Shown here: one piece after another, positions 1 to 9,919 of the stretch
How positions within the stretch are numbered: position 1 is the first letter of the stretch
Layout of the letters: every line of letters starts with the position of its first letter
Source of the DNA: Mesostigma viride
Taxonomy: Eukaryota; Streptophyta; Mesostigmatophyceae; Mesostigmatales; Mesostigmataceae
DNA: 64,000 bases
Assembly (NCBI GenBank): GCA_009746045.1
Contig: RPFO01000041.1
Coordinates: forward strand, 1,964,613-2,028,612
Reading direction: 5' to 3'
Notes under the pieces: generated by a model
The model's database searches: none
The model's input: only the letters and a program-made list of their open reading frames with translations
What the model was told of the DNA's origin: nothing
Program-made: the position numbers and the translations under genes

Positions 1-173
1 TCCCCGAGCAATGCGTGAGCTGCACGCTGCTGACGATGAAGCTCGTCGAGCGAGACCGTTACTTCGTCGAGCAATTGCTGCCACGACGGCACCGTCGGTC
101 TTGACGAAGAACCAGCCGGCGGAGCGGCTATTTCCTCATCGTCCGGAATCCGAAATTCTTCCGAATTTGGCAT
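1..173 (-). CDS. Partial N-terminal end of a retroelement leader ORF (left inverted copy)
   Basis: Reading leftwards from the ATG at 171-173, this frame encodes the first 57 residues of a protein beginning MPNSEEFRIPDDEE and runs off the window. The same protein is complete at 59911-60621 on the plus strand. The two copies differ by a few bases, for example near 85-95. It has an acidic start, a Pro/Ser-rich stretch and then a predicted helical segment. I recognise no family. It sits immediately downstream of an LTR-like repeat, so it is probably the first ORF of a retroelement that continues to the left. Confidence 0.6.
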   Translation of the reverse strand, partial: MPNSEEFRIPDDEEIAAPPAGSSSRPTVPSWQQLLDEVTVSLDELHRQQRAAHALLG

Positions 174-811
174 CTTTTTGACAGAGCGTGTAATACGAGT
201 TGTGAGGGTAAGAATGCCACGAATTCCGCCATGGTTCTTGCAGGAAGTTGCCTTTATTAATAATCAGGAAACACAGACGTAAGTCACGTCACTTCCAAGA
301 CTGCACGCAGCACAGACGACAGGGTCGCAGTGCCAAGAGAACGTGCACGCAAGAACTAGCGTCCCGGTGTGACCAAGTCACTCATATAGCTTACTAGGGA
401 CGCGTCCAAGTATTCAGCTGCACTGTCACAGCTGAACTGTCAATCAATTGATTACACAGACTCTGGCACGCCTTTGGCGCGCAGATCTATCAATTGTCCA
501 TACGGCTAGTCCTGTGGACCTATCCGTACACTAGTCAGCATCAATTGTCTCATAGGTCCTGGCGCGCTACAGTGCGCCTACCTATCAATTGACCATCAAG
601 TCCTGTACAAGTCCTGTCAACGTCCTGCGGACTATCAAAGTGACACTTGTACATCCTGTGTCCGTACGCGCCCACAGTGGCGCGCCGGGTACTGTCGGCA
701 CAGCCTAGGAAACGTCATAACTTTTACGTTCCTTAACCAAATGAGGCGTTCAAGGTGCCGTTGGAAAGAGCGTAACAATCTCTATCCATCTAACGTAAAT
801 CCTTTACGTTA
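174..811 (-). repeat. LTR-like repeat, inverted copy of 59272-59910
   Basis: This stretch is the reverse complement of 59272-59910 with very few differences (one is the A/G in the poly(A)-signal region near 258). On the minus strand it contains a TATA-like element and, about 130 bp later, an AATAAA signal, the layout of U3-R-U5 in an LTR. Its inner edge carries an inverted repeat TAACGTAAA-gga-TTTACGTTA. The edge cuts into the gag zinc-knuckle region of gypsy-1 at about 811, so it arrived after gypsy-1. No matching target duplication could be identified because the outer end lies beyond the window. Confidence 0.7.
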
Positions 812-2293
812 ACTGGCACTCCCGTTTAAGATGACCTACTTCCTTACAATGATAGCATGTAATATGAGAGACATCCAGAGCCGAAAGGTCGGTAACACAA
901 ATATCTAACTCTTCTACATAGGAGTTCTCCTCCTCAGGGGTAAGGCTAATGTTATTAATACGGGAACGGGTAGGAAGAGGAGTGGTAAAGAAATCTGCTA
1001 CTCGTAAGAGATGCTGTCGCACATGCTTGAGGGGTAGATCAGTGAAACGGTAGGCAGAGAACTGGCGTTTTACCTCACGTAATAAGGGTCTACTGAGGCC
1101 TTGAAGGAAACGAGCACGTACTTCTGCGCCCGACAAATCCCTAATACGTACCATCTGTGCATCAAATTCTTTCATATACTCCTTAAACGATTTAGTACCT
1201 TGCTGCAGAGTACCAAAGGCTAATCTATCCTGCCAATCTGCATCAGGAGGAACTAGATGACTCTCTAACCTCTTAAACAATTCTGCTACTGAGTTAGGGT
1301 AGGCATGGGAGGCCAAGGATTCACACTGAATGAGGGTAGCAAGCTCAGAGGTAATACAGGTAGTAAGATATAGTGAGGGACTAAAACAGCATCGGGGAGA
1401 CGCCATCTATTATGATTTTGTCACGACTCTGTGTTCTGGGTAAGCAGCATAATAAAGGTGAAAAACTGTTGAGGGGAAGACTTGACATCCAATTTGGGAA
1501 GGTTAGCAAAGAGGGGAAGAGCAGGGGGCTTAGGAGGATGGGAAGGATCAGATCTACCCATGGGACCACTGTCTTCCACTGCTACATAAGGGGGATAGAA
1601 AGAAGGAAGAGGAAAGGTTTTGGATAGGGGTCTAGTAGAAGGGGCCACCGTTTCAGGCTGGTGCCCATAGGAGAAGGGTACAGTATATGGCTCACGAAGG
1701 GAGGAGTAGGCAAAATGATCATAATTTCTGTCATCTAGAGGCATGGTGCTGAAATCACTATTAACTTCTAACTCTGCAACGCGGGTAGGGACCTGGGCAG
1801 CCTCGTAGGCCGTATCAGGGTAGGACCAAGAAGCAGGAGGATGAAATGGAACTGCACTAGGGCGACTGAGAAGGTCCTATACAGGGGCAGAGGCATGACC
1901 CATGTAATAAGCAGGGATGGAAGGAACAGGTTGAGGTTGAGGCCTAGAAGCATTATCAGGAAGTGAGGACCTAATTGAGGGGTGAGCCAAGGTTGCAGGA
2001 GGGGCAGGGGCCTGGTTCAGGGTGAAAGAAGGGTCTTCACTAAATCTGACACGCATACGTTGCTCAAAGGTAGGAGGGGTGACGGAGGGACGACGACGAC
2101 CACCAGTGGTAGGGGAAGGAGGTGAGGTACGCAGGTTACCTTGAGGAGTGATGTGGTGTACCGTTTCCAAGGAGTCCCGTCTATTACCACGAGTGTTGTT
2201 GTTATTGTTATTATTAGTACAAGTATTGTAGTATTATTAGTATTATTAGCGGTAGGTATAGGTGACATCTCTCCACCGGCCCACTAGATCCAT
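812..2293 (-). pseudogene. gag: Gypsy-1 gag, frameshifted and truncated
   Basis: The minus-strand frames match the gag of gypsy-2 (11732-13319) along their length but are broken into several frames (about 2293-1877, 1744-1421 and 1406-812). The start at 2293 is followed almost at once by a frame change relative to gypsy-2. The fragment at 804-1406 keeps the capsid-like region (SFKEYMKEFDAQMVRIRD) and a CCHC zinc knuckle (CYHCKEVGHLKREC), which packages RNA in retrotransposon Gag proteins. The copy ends at about 811 where another LTR-like repeat joins it, so pol is missing. Confidence 0.85.
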
Positions 2294-2325
2294 ATTCAAT
2301 ATAAGGAAAAACAATGAAAGTTGGA

Positions 2326-2806
2326 CTAAGGAAAAGTACAAAAACCTAAATTAAAGCAAGGAAAGCAAAAAGGAAAAACCTAATAAAAGGAAAACAAGAA
2401 AAATCAATCCTTTTTAACAACAGTAATGGATAGGGAACCAAACTCTAAGGTGAGGGGAGTATCTACACTAGAAGAGGATGCAGCACGTCGAGGGGGAGAA
2501 GAAGGAGGGGTAGCAAAAACTAGAGATTCCACGGGAGGACGAACATGAGGAATAGGGCGTACATGTAGGCCTAAATCTGATTCGCTATGGTCTATAAGGA
2601 ACTGCTGAGCTTCTTCAAATGTCATAAATTGCTTATACCTAGTTATGTTGTATACACGGTTCTGAACTATCTTCCTAGCATCGGACCAAGAAAGGAAAAT
2701 GGAGGACCATTGAGGCGTAATTACTACGTAATATTCAGCTAGACTATTATCGCTAGAAGAATGGGAAGGAGCAGTAAAAGAACGCCGTTGCTTCATGTGA
2801 ACTCAC
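2326..2806 (-). other. Predicted intron in gypsy-1 leader
   Basis: On the minus strand the trinucleotide CAG at 2809-2807 is followed by GTGAGT (2806-2801), a consensus 5' splice site placed just before the ATG of the pre-gag ORF. A pyrimidine-rich tract ending in TAG (acceptor at 2328-2326) lies just before the gag start at 2293. Removing 2326-2806 would delete the pre-gag ORF and join the leader to gag. Gypsy-2 has the same arrangement (13350-13845). This is inferred from splice-site consensus and conservation only. Confidence 0.5.
2404..2796 (-). CDS. Pre-gag ORF with RNase H1 hybrid-binding/viroplasmin-like domain (gypsy-1)
   Basis: This intact 130-residue frame lies between the 5' LTR and gag. 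Residues about 20-70 read YYVVITPQWSSIFLSWSDAR followed by a basic/aromatic stretch, then FMTFEEAQQFL. That is the layout of the small hybrid-binding domain at the N-terminus of eukaryotic RNase H1 and of the caulimovirus VI (viroplasmin) domain: a Tyr-Tyr start, an aromatic residue before a Trp, a Lys/Tyr strand, and F-x-T/S-x-EEA-x-x-F. In those families the domain binds RNA-DNA hybrid or RNA. The C-terminal 50 residues are Pro/Ser rich. Gypsy-2 carries a homologue at 13569-13835. The role here, such as protecting hybrids or aiding reverse transcription, is inference. Confidence 0.7.
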   Translation of the reverse strand: MKQRRSFTAPSHSSSDNSLAEYYVVITPQWSSIFLSWSDARKIVQNRVYNITRYKQFMTFEEAQQFLIDHSESDLGLHVRPIPHVRPPVESLVFATPPSSPPRRAASSSSVDTPLTLEFGSLSITVVKKD

Positions 2807-3312
2807 CTGGTAGGTCTTGTGACGTCAAGCTAGGAGAATGAGGAGAAGGCAGCTGATCTAGGGTGTCTGAAACCGAACCAGATTGACGACGCACGCAGGT
2901 ATATACGAGGATTCCAGCGCCAGGTGGTCGCAAGTATCCGGTTTCAAGAATTCTGCGTCAGGCGAAGGGTCGTCAAAATACAAAGCAGGCAAGATGCAGA
3001 AAAGGTGTAATCTACGAGACGCTAGTCGTCTCTCTACTGTAGAACCAAAAGCCGAACCTAACTATGTCCAAAAACCGAACGAGGGAAAGGAGCTATCTAT
3101 AAAGGATTTTCCGCTGCGAGCAGGTCTAACTCCTAGCCTAGGTGTGTCCCGAATCGGGCAGCACTACCTATCTAGCTTGCAGGCGACCCGCCCATTACCT
3201 GGCAAGATGGTGTTGTCTTCATACTCCCGGACGCGGAAGGGTAGGGTCAATGGCGTCTGTTGTTGCAGGGGATCTTCGTCACGCTCTCTACCTAAAGTTC
3301 CTCGGAGTCTAT
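2797..3312 (-). other. Gypsy-1 5' leader
   Basis: This is noncoding leader between the 5' LTR (3313-3861) and the pre-gag ORF. It contains the splice donor described above and degraded similarity to the gypsy-2 leader (13836-14368). The sequence immediately inside the LTR resembles the gypsy-2 primer-binding position but has diverged. The plus-strand frames here are not supported. Confidence 0.5.
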
Positions 3313-3861
3313 TGTAACGACTGAGTCCTCTACCTCCGCCTCTACCTCTAACTGGTCTAATGCTACCTAAATTAGTGAGGCCACCTCTACTAGTCAATCC
3401 CCGCGCGAAAGACGAACGTGACGATCCGGATCTCAGTGCATTTACGTAAGTACGACTATAATACGCCATAAGCCATTTACACGAACCCCGTTTATTCCAG
3501 GAATAGAGGAAGGAAACACTACTACACTGCCATGACCCTAGCTATATGTGCCAATTCATTAACACACGCCGAGTGCCAACAAGAGGGGTAGAACGTGCAT
3601 AAATGATCACCAACGGTCCAGCATGCTCGGGCCGACATGGCCCTCGCCTACAAATGCACAGATGCACGCTGGTCCACTACATTCTACCCAAAGGATAAGG
3701 ACCACTACTAAAGTACGCGGCGCGACACCAAGGCATACAATGCACCACGGTACTGGGACAACAGTGTCCACCGGTACAAGCTACACGTAAACCTAAGAAC
3801 GACTGAGGCGAAGGACCTAATTTACGTCCGTAACTGCGACAGATTGTTACGCGACGTAACA
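3313..3861 (-). repeat. 5' LTR of gypsy-1
   Basis: The repeat starts TGTAACGA and ends GACGTAACA on the plus strand, so it has TG...CA ends and a short terminal inverted repeat. It is a diverged relative of the two gypsy-2 LTRs along its whole length (shared blocks such as CGCGAAAGACGAACGTGACG and the end TTGTTACGCGACGTAACA). The divergence shows that gypsy-1 is an older insertion than gypsy-2. Confidence 0.8.
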
Positions 3862-3904
3862 GCAGCGCTTGGGAGAGAGGGAGGTGTCCCTTTTGCAGAG
3901 GGTG

Positions 3905-4446
3905 ATCCAATTGCTGCTTACGTCCATTGGAGTGAGGGGCTGCCAGAGAATACATGTTTATTACAAATGCGTGGTAGGCCCACGTCCAAGCCATTAGCCA
4001 ACCTAAGAATCTGCAGTTTCTAAGCTAACTAGGCCACACAACACGGGCCGAAACATCACTTAACCAGTCATAGGGACCTGGGCCAGTCAAGAGGACCTGG
4101 GCTTTGTAACATCCTCATGGCAGCAAGGGTGGGTGGGTGGGAGCTGCAAAGAGGACTGGTTGTTGCCCCGCCACAACCCTAAGTAGCCGCCGTCTTACCT
4201 AGGTGGGGTGGCGGACGCCAGCCCACTGACCACCAGGCCAGTGGCGCCGCGCCGCCCCCGGTCCACAGGACTGACCCCGGTCCACACAACTGGACCCGGT
4301 CCACAACAGTACCGTCCCCGGTACCCCCCCACACACTACCGTACCCCCCCCCTCATACTACCAAGTCAGACCTGTCTACTGCGGCCTCCCCTCCCCCTTT
4401 GAGACTTCCGCAGGTCATAGATAATACGAGCGTGAGCTCACAAAAT
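3905..4446. repeat. Duplicated host repeat unit (empty-site copy)
   Basis: Three blocks of this stretch recur. 3905-4029 matches 4445-4569; 4025-4114 matches 14941-15030; 4142-4446 matches 16360-16662. This copy shows the uninterrupted sequence TAAGCTAACTAGGCC, the pre-insertion site of gypsy-2. Relative to the second copy it lacks the 1.3 kb found at 15031-16359, so it looks like an internally deleted copy of an unidentified repeat. It includes a GC-rich run of CCCCGGTCCACA-like direct repeats and no supported gene. 3862-3904 is short unassigned sequence. Confidence 0.7.
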
Positions 4447-4569
4447 CCAATTGCTGCTTACGTCCATTGGAGTGAGGGGCTGCCAGAGAATACATGTTTA
4501 TTACAAATGCGTGGTAGGCCCACGTCCAAGCCATTAGCCAACCTAAGAATCTGCAGTTTCTAAGCTAAC

Positions 4570-5141
4570 TGTTACGCCGCGGATATCTACCTCCACCTCT
4601 ACCTCTAATGGGCCTGATACTACCTAAACTGGTCAGGCCTCCTCTACTTAACCCTCTGGCGAAAGACGAACGTGACGGAGCTGATCTCAATGCATTAACG
4701 TAAGTGTTGCTATAATACGCCATACAACCATTTACCAAAAACCGTTTACTCCAGGAATAGAGGAAGGAAACACAACTACACTGCCATGACCCAAGCCTAA
4801 ATGTGTCAATTCACTTAACACACGCCGAGTGCACACACAAGGGGTAGAACGCGCATAAATGGTCACCAACGGTCCAACACGCTCGGGCCGACATGGCCCT
4901 CGCCTACAGATGCACGCTGGTCCACTACATCTACTGATGCACGCTGGTCCACTACATTCTACCACAGGATCAGGACCACTAGTAAAGTACGCGGCGCGGC
5001 GCCCAACGGCACCCAATGTACCACAGTACTGTTACGAAGACAATAATGTCCCGGTAGGAGCCTAAACGTAAACCTAGGGACAACCGAGGCAAAAGACCTA
5101 ATTTACGTCCGTAACTACACGAATTGTTACGCGACGTAACA
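4570..5141 (-). repeat. 3' LTR of gypsy-2
   Basis: The 572-bp repeat has ends TGTTACG...CGTAACA on the plus strand. It matches 14369-14940 except at a few sites, such as the A/G near 4936 and the A run near 4738. It contains a tandem duplication of a short GATGCACGCTGGTCCACTAC-like segment near 4910-4960. Confidence 0.92.
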
Positions 5142-5512
5142 CCTCCCCCCCCACAAAGGTAGGGAGCCCTCTCCCTACGCACAGGGAGGAAACGAAGGGG
5201 TAGGAAAAACCTAATGCACCCAACACACACCAACACAATCGATAGACCATCCCAGATACAAAGCACCAATAGTTCACACGGTCTCCACCACCACGCCGGG
5301 TGGTGTAGGGTTAGCCAGCACCAAGCCTGGTGGGAGGTTCCCCTAACTGCCTGGAACGGAGTCCTGGCCGGGGGGGACGGCACTGGGCAGGACACACAGA
5401 GTAAACACATCAGCGCCAAGGACCAAGAACAGCCAACCAACTGGCCAGAATATGAGGGCGACTCTACATACCGGAGGGACAACACCCTCAGGTCGGGCCT
5501 AAGGCCCTCTAT
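5142..5512 (-). other. Polypurine tract and 3' noncoding region of gypsy-2
   Basis: Immediately inside the 3' LTR the minus strand reads GTGGGGGGGGAGG (5143-5156 region), which fits a polypurine tract for plus-strand priming. The remainder up to the stop of the 766-codon ORF shows no supported gene. Confidence 0.7.
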
Positions 5513-7813
5513 CTAATGGCCATCCGTCTGGTAGGTACCACGGGAGGCCAGCAGGACATCCAGGTAGGCCTGGTAGTGGGCCACATCCTCGACATTGTCA
5601 TGCCTATCTACAGTGAGGAAAACATCGGCCCACACACCGTCAGGAAAAAGGCCCAGAAAGGCCCAGTAATACCTATGCTGCGTAAGAACGACCTGGTCCC
5701 GGGCCCAGTCCAGGAAACCGCAGGCAAAGAGGCGTAGGAAAGGCTCTACCGCGATCAGGCAGAGAGCCCGAAGGAGCAGGCGATGATACCGGATCCGAGG
5801 GCGCATACCCGTCGGGAAAAACAGATCTACCAGGGGCTCCACGTTGGACGGCCACAACCGGATGTGCCGAATCTCACGGGAACGCCACCGGCGCGTACAC
5901 TGGCGCGACCCGAATGTCTCTAGGTAGTCGCTGGCCCGAGGAGGAGGGTGACCGCGGGAGTCTAGACCCTGGCCCGGGAGGGGCGCCGGACGCCGGGCAT
6001 CCCACTCGAGGATGGGCTGGAGGACCGTGGTGTACGTAACACCCGGCACCGCAGGAAACTCTACCGTAAGGGCATCCGAAGCCATAATGCCCAGAGGCGG
6101 AGGGTAAGCCCACTGGAACCCACCGTAGGTGTCCAAGTCGTTGTGGCGCCTAGCCCAGCGATACAGAACGCGCCGAACCAGGATCTCACCCTGGAACACA
6201 GGATCAGCTAAAATAACCATGTCGAAAGGAGGCCGATCAGTCTCAATGGGTAGGCCACGATCCCGAGGCGCCCGACACACCTGGGAAAAACCGTAGGACA
6301 TGGGCGAGATGGCAAGCTCGGCGGAGGCGCGCGGCAGGTCACACTGGCGGCAGGCGAGTGCGGACATACCACATCCAGGCACGGGCGTGTCGCGCGACTC
6401 CGGCGTCGCATGCACCACAGAAGGAGCCCTGTCCCGATCACCCTGGGACAACTCCCGGAGGGAGTCGGAAGCGCGGGTAGCGCGAGGATCCTGGCCGGTG
6501 GACCGAACAACCGCAGCCAAGGACAGAGAGGCCGAAGGGGCAGGGGCCGAAGCAGGGGCAGGAGCCGACACCGACGCAGGTGACACTGATACAGCAGACG
6601 GTCGCGCCGGACCCGAAGCCAGAGGGGGCCGTGACGGACCCGCCCCCGAAGCTGGCGCGCCGGTCTCAGTGGCCGGTGCACCCTCAGGCCACATGTTAAA
6701 AATGGGGCCCGCAGGGACAGGCAGTCCTGCATAAGATTGACTACCATCCAGGCTCCAGTCAGGAACCGGGATCCTCTGCGGGGGACCACCCTCCCAAAGC
6801 CTGGGCAGTCCGCTAGTGTCGCCAAAGAAGCCCCGCGACGGCTGCGACTGAGCTGGTGGAGGCTCGGAAGCAGCGACAGCGGGCGCGGTCACAGGGGCAG
6901 GGGACTCGCGCGTAGGCGCAGGTACAGCGGTCACAGGCGCAGAGGCAGCAGGAGTCGCAGCAGCCGCCGGAACCACAGCGACCGCAGGCGCCAGCGGGGG
7001 CGCGGGCGAAGCCGTAGTCGCCGGGGCAACAGAAGGGGTAGGAGGCGCGGATCCAGCTGGCGTAGCCGGGACCTGCGCCTGGGCCGCCAGGAAGGCCCCA
7101 AACGCCGTGGTCAGGGACTGGATCTGAGCCTGCATAGCCGAGACCGTCGCCGAAAGAGGATCAGGCAAACCCGAAGGGGTAGGCTCCACTGCAACACCCC
7201 GGGTCGACCGAGGGGACGACGGGACCGGAGAGGGAGGAACAGACGCCGAGGAGGCGGACGCAGCGCTCGAGGCAGAATAATCTGGAGTATAATGTACCTC
7301 GGCTGGGGCGCCCGACGGGGCAGGACCATCAACCGCTAGTCCCGCCGCCTGATCAGCTATCTCCATGAATTCTACGGCCCGTAAAAGGTCGCAGGGGTTC
7401 TCATCTACCTCAGCATCACCCTCAGCCGGAAGCCAAGGAAACACCTCCCGTAGGCAGGTACGGCCCACAGGGGTAGAGAGGTAGGAGAACACACGGCAGC
7501 ACCGGAGAACCGCATCTATCTGTTCCAAGGCGGGACAGCGAGAACCACACCCCAACAAACAGTGTCCGGCATCGTCGAACCCGTGCAGGACAAGCTGGTG
7601 CGGCTCATTAGGGGAAGGACCATACCACGTGACCCCGAAGAGGGCCGCCCTGACTAAGCTCGCATGTTGGGCCTGAAGGGCCGGCTGCACAACGCCACCC
7701 CGGTAACATGATCGCGACACCCAGCGGCCCGGAAGGGCCTCGAAATACAGCTCAGGGTCCGGTAGGGGCAGGGACGGCAGCGGGCTCTCAGCCGGAGGGG
7801 TAGGCTCTGTCAT
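5513..7813 (-). CDS. 766-residue Ala/Pro-rich ORF of unknown function in the post-pol position of gypsy-2
   Basis: The frame runs from the ATG at 7813 (MTEPTPPAESPLPS) to 5513 without interruption, although neighbouring gag and pol are frameshifted. It is GC-rich while pol is AT-rich. Residues about 1-160 are a Cys/Trp-containing globular-looking region (VTWYGPSPNEPHQLVLHGFD, then a Cys-rich stretch). Residues about 180-470 are low-complexity Ala/Pro/Ser/Val, with one short helical segment (SAMQAQIQSLTTAFGAFLAA) that could oligomerise. The last 270 residues are again complex, rich in Arg, Trp, Leu and Tyr, with a repeated Arg/His/Leu pattern near YHRLLLRALCLIAVEPF. No signal peptide or clear env-type membrane anchor is visible. 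The position after integrase is where env or captured genes sit in LTR elements. I recognise no family. Confidence 0.6.
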   Translation of the reverse strand: MTEPTPPAESPLPSLPLPDPELYFEALPGRWVSRSCYRGGVVQPALQAQHASLVRAALFGVTWYGPSPNEPHQLVLHGFDDAGHCLLGCGSRCPALEQIDAVLRCCRVFSYLSTPVGRTCLREVFPWLPAEGDAEVDENPCDLLRAVEFMEIADQAAGLAVDGPAPSGAPAEVHYTPDYSASSAASASSASVPPSPVPSSPRSTRGVAVEPTPSGLPDPLSATVSAMQAQIQSLTTAFGAFLAAQAQVPATPAGSAPPTPSVAPATTASPAPPLAPAVAVVPAAAATPAASAPVTAVPAPTRESPAPVTAPAVAASEPPPAQSQPSRGFFGDTSGLPRLWEGGPPQRIPVPDWSLDGSQSYAGLPVPAGPIFNMWPEGAPATETGAPASGAGPSRPPLASGPARPSAVSVSPASVSAPAPASAPAPSASLSLAAVVRSTGQDPRATRASDSLRELSQGDRDRAPSVVHATPESRDTPVPGCGMSALACRQCDLPRASAELAISPMSYGFSQVCRAPRDRGLPIETDRPPFDMVILADPVFQGEILVRRVLYRWARRHNDLDTYGGFQWAYPPPLGIMASDALTVEFPAVPGVTYTTVLQPILEWDARRPAPLPGQGLDSRGHPPPRASDYLETFGSRQCTRRWRSREIRHIRLWPSNVEPLVDLFFPTGMRPRIRYHRLLLRALCLIAVEPFLRLFACGFLDWARDQVVLTQHRYYWAFLGLFPDGVWADVFLTVDRHDNVEDVAHYQAYLDVLLASRGTYQTDGH

Positions 7814-7889
7814 GACGGCTGCGGAGGGGAGGGGACAACCAACCACCCGTCGACAGCAGACATAACATAAGAGAGGAGAAGGCCTACGA

Positions 7890-8210
7890 CTAGAGCTTGT
7901 GCAGGGTTTTATATTCCTGCAGCAGGCGACTACACCCATCTAGCTCACTCTCCGTATACCAAACCTTATCTACTTCACTACGAGCATACATCCACTTCAC
8001 TTTATACTGACGCTGGGTACCGCGGCCCTTTTTGATATCTCGATGGGCCACGATGTTTTCTACTTCGTCTTCTACTTCCCCAGTGTCAGGATTATGCTCT
8101 AAAGGGGCAGGCGCTAACTCCCTGTGTCTAAGAAGAAGGGCGTATATCCATGCGCAGCTTGGGGACAATTGTTGAGGGAGAACTCTACCAAACATAAATA
8201 ATCCTCCCAA
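7890..8210 (-). CDS. Chromodomain-containing tail of gypsy-2 pol
   Basis: The frame contains a chromodomain-like stretch (VENIVAHRDIKKGRGTQRQY, then KVKWMYARSEVDKVWYTESE, then a final helix). This is the aromatic-cage layout of chromoviruses: a hydrophobic start, R-x-x-K-G, Y-x-V-K-W and a late aromatic W-Y. Such domains steer integration to chromatin. The first 30 residues run in a frame that overlaps the end of integrase. The usual GPY/F module between integrase core and chromodomain is not visible, so about 200 bp seem to have been deleted here. Confidence 0.75.
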   Translation of the reverse strand: MGGLFMFGRVLPQQLSPSCAWIYALLLRHRELAPAPLEHNPDTGEVEDEVENIVAHRDIKKGRGTQRQYKVKWMYARSEVDKVWYTESELDGCSRLLQEYKTLHKL

Positions 8211-8977
8211 TCACTACCCGAGCCATTAACATAGTGCCTAAGCGCTTCTTCTACTACTCTATTAAGACGCTCTACTAAATGAGAGGAGGAGGAGTGGTAG
8301 GCAGTACCGTAGGTAACCTTGGTACCGATGGCAGCGAAAAACTGCTGCCAAAAATCTGAGGTAAATAATTTATCCTTATCACTAATAAACTGCCTACTCA
8401 ATCCATGATATCTATATACATTATTGAGGTATAGGCGTGCGCAATCACGTGCGGTGAGTTCTAAAGGACACGGCACAAGATGGCACATACGAGTAAAACG
8501 ATCTATGAACACAAGGATTTGGGCATTGCCCCTATCATTCTTTCTAAAAGGTCCTACAAAATCCATCATGATAGAATCCCAAGGCATGATAGGGTCAGGC
8601 AAGGTCCTAGGTTCTGCTATCTGTCCTACATTATTGGGTTTCATTTCCTGGCAAGATTGACAAGTTCTAACATACTCATCCACATCCTTATAAAGGGAAG
8701 GCCAGTAATAAGAGCGGGCTACTAGGTCCCGTACCCGTTTACCACCCTGATGAGCAGCTAAGTCATGCAACTCAAAGAGCAAGGAGGAGCGACAGATAGG
8801 AGGGACATACAGGCGCCATTGAGGGGGAGAATCTGCTATCTGCACATATAAAAACCCACCTACAAATTTACAAGGGTGCTTGCCTAATTGTTGGGGATGT
8901 GCAGCAATGGCAGCTAATGCTTCCGGCTCAGTGGCCGTAAATCTACTAATAAGGCGTTCAAGATCAGAGGTAGGCAT
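8114..8977 (-). pseudogene. Gypsy-2 integrase (core present, C-terminal region lost)
   Basis: The 287-residue frame carries an H2C2 zinc module (HDLAAH, then CQSCQ) and a retroviral-type integrase core. Catalytic Asp residues are in MMDFVGP and ISDKDKLF, and the Glu is in HLVERLNRVVEE. The usual HPQTDGQTE stretch has become HSSSSHLVE, with the Glu kept. The protein ends at GYTPFFLDTG, before the GPY/F module normally found in this group. Integrase joins the element's cDNA to host DNA. The truncation and neighbouring frame breaks suggest loss of function. Confidence 0.85.
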
Positions 8978-9086
8978 CGCTACAGAAGTATCCAGAACAG
9001 GTTTAAAGAGATCTCCTACCGCCTTGCCAAAGAGAAGGGGAGGTCCTAGAGGACTACGTTTTCATAAGACTTTCCTGACCTAGTCG

Positions 9087-9919
9087 CTATATGGCTAAGC
9101 GGTATAGAAATTTTATTTTTCCCCTCCCCCCCACCGAGGCCACGGGAAGGGCCTCACACGGGAGAGAGAGTCCTACGTGAGAAAGGAGATCAGGCATGCG
9201 AACAGCTGTATGAAAGAGGTAGGCATAGGAATCATCATCAGGTAGTTCACCATAAGGGGTTACACCCATAGTAGTAGGAACTAGAGTAGTATTGAGAACA
9301 TCAAGGTCCTCGAAGAAGGAATAGTCTGCACGACGAGAGAGTGCATCTGGTACTATGTTATCTACACCCTTGACATACTGAAGTTTAAAAGGGGAAAACT
9401 GTGCTAAAAATTCCATCCAGCGCGCTTGCCGAGGGGTAAGGTTGGGTTGGGAGAGAAGATGGGTAAGGGGACGATGATCCGTTTGGATAACTAACCTATA
9501 AGGATCTAGCTCACAGGGTTCATTCAGGCAGACATCAAATTGAGCACCTTTAAGGAAGTGCTGCCACGCGTGGCAACAATACACCACAGCTAAGAGTTCC
9601 TGCTGGTGGACGGGATAGTTACGCTCCGCAGGGAGCATTGTCCTAGAGATATACTCAATTGGCTGTAAGCCCTGACCCTGATCCTGGAGAAGGACACCAC
9701 CTATAGCTACTTTACTAGCATCTGTAGCCACAACAAAGGGTTTAGTAGTATCCGGTAGGATGAGTACAGGAGGGGAAAGGAGTAGGGATTTTAGGCACTG
9801 AAAAGCAGACTGACACTCACTACTCCAAACAAAGGGGATATCCTTCTTTAATAAATGATTAATAGGGGCTGCTATAGTTGCGAAACGCGGGATAAAACGC
9901 CTATAGTAAGAAGCAATTC
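9087..9919 (-). pseudogene. Gypsy-2 RNase H domain
   Basis: The main frame (ATG at 9731, but coding-like sequence extends upstream toward 9919) contains a gypsy-type RNase H. ATDASKVAIGGVL carries the first Asp, the QQELLAVV segment the Glu, QTDHRPL the second Asp and VDNIVPDALSRR the last. The domain degrades RNA in RNA-DNA hybrids during reverse transcription. It lies in a different frame from the RT at 9920-11731, and a frame change also separates it from integrase. Confidence 0.85.

Noticed and set aside
6300..7339. Two plus-strand frames rich in Arg/Gly/Ala
   Set aside because: They mirror the Ala/Pro low-complexity part of the 766-codon minus-strand ORF and show no independent coding sign.
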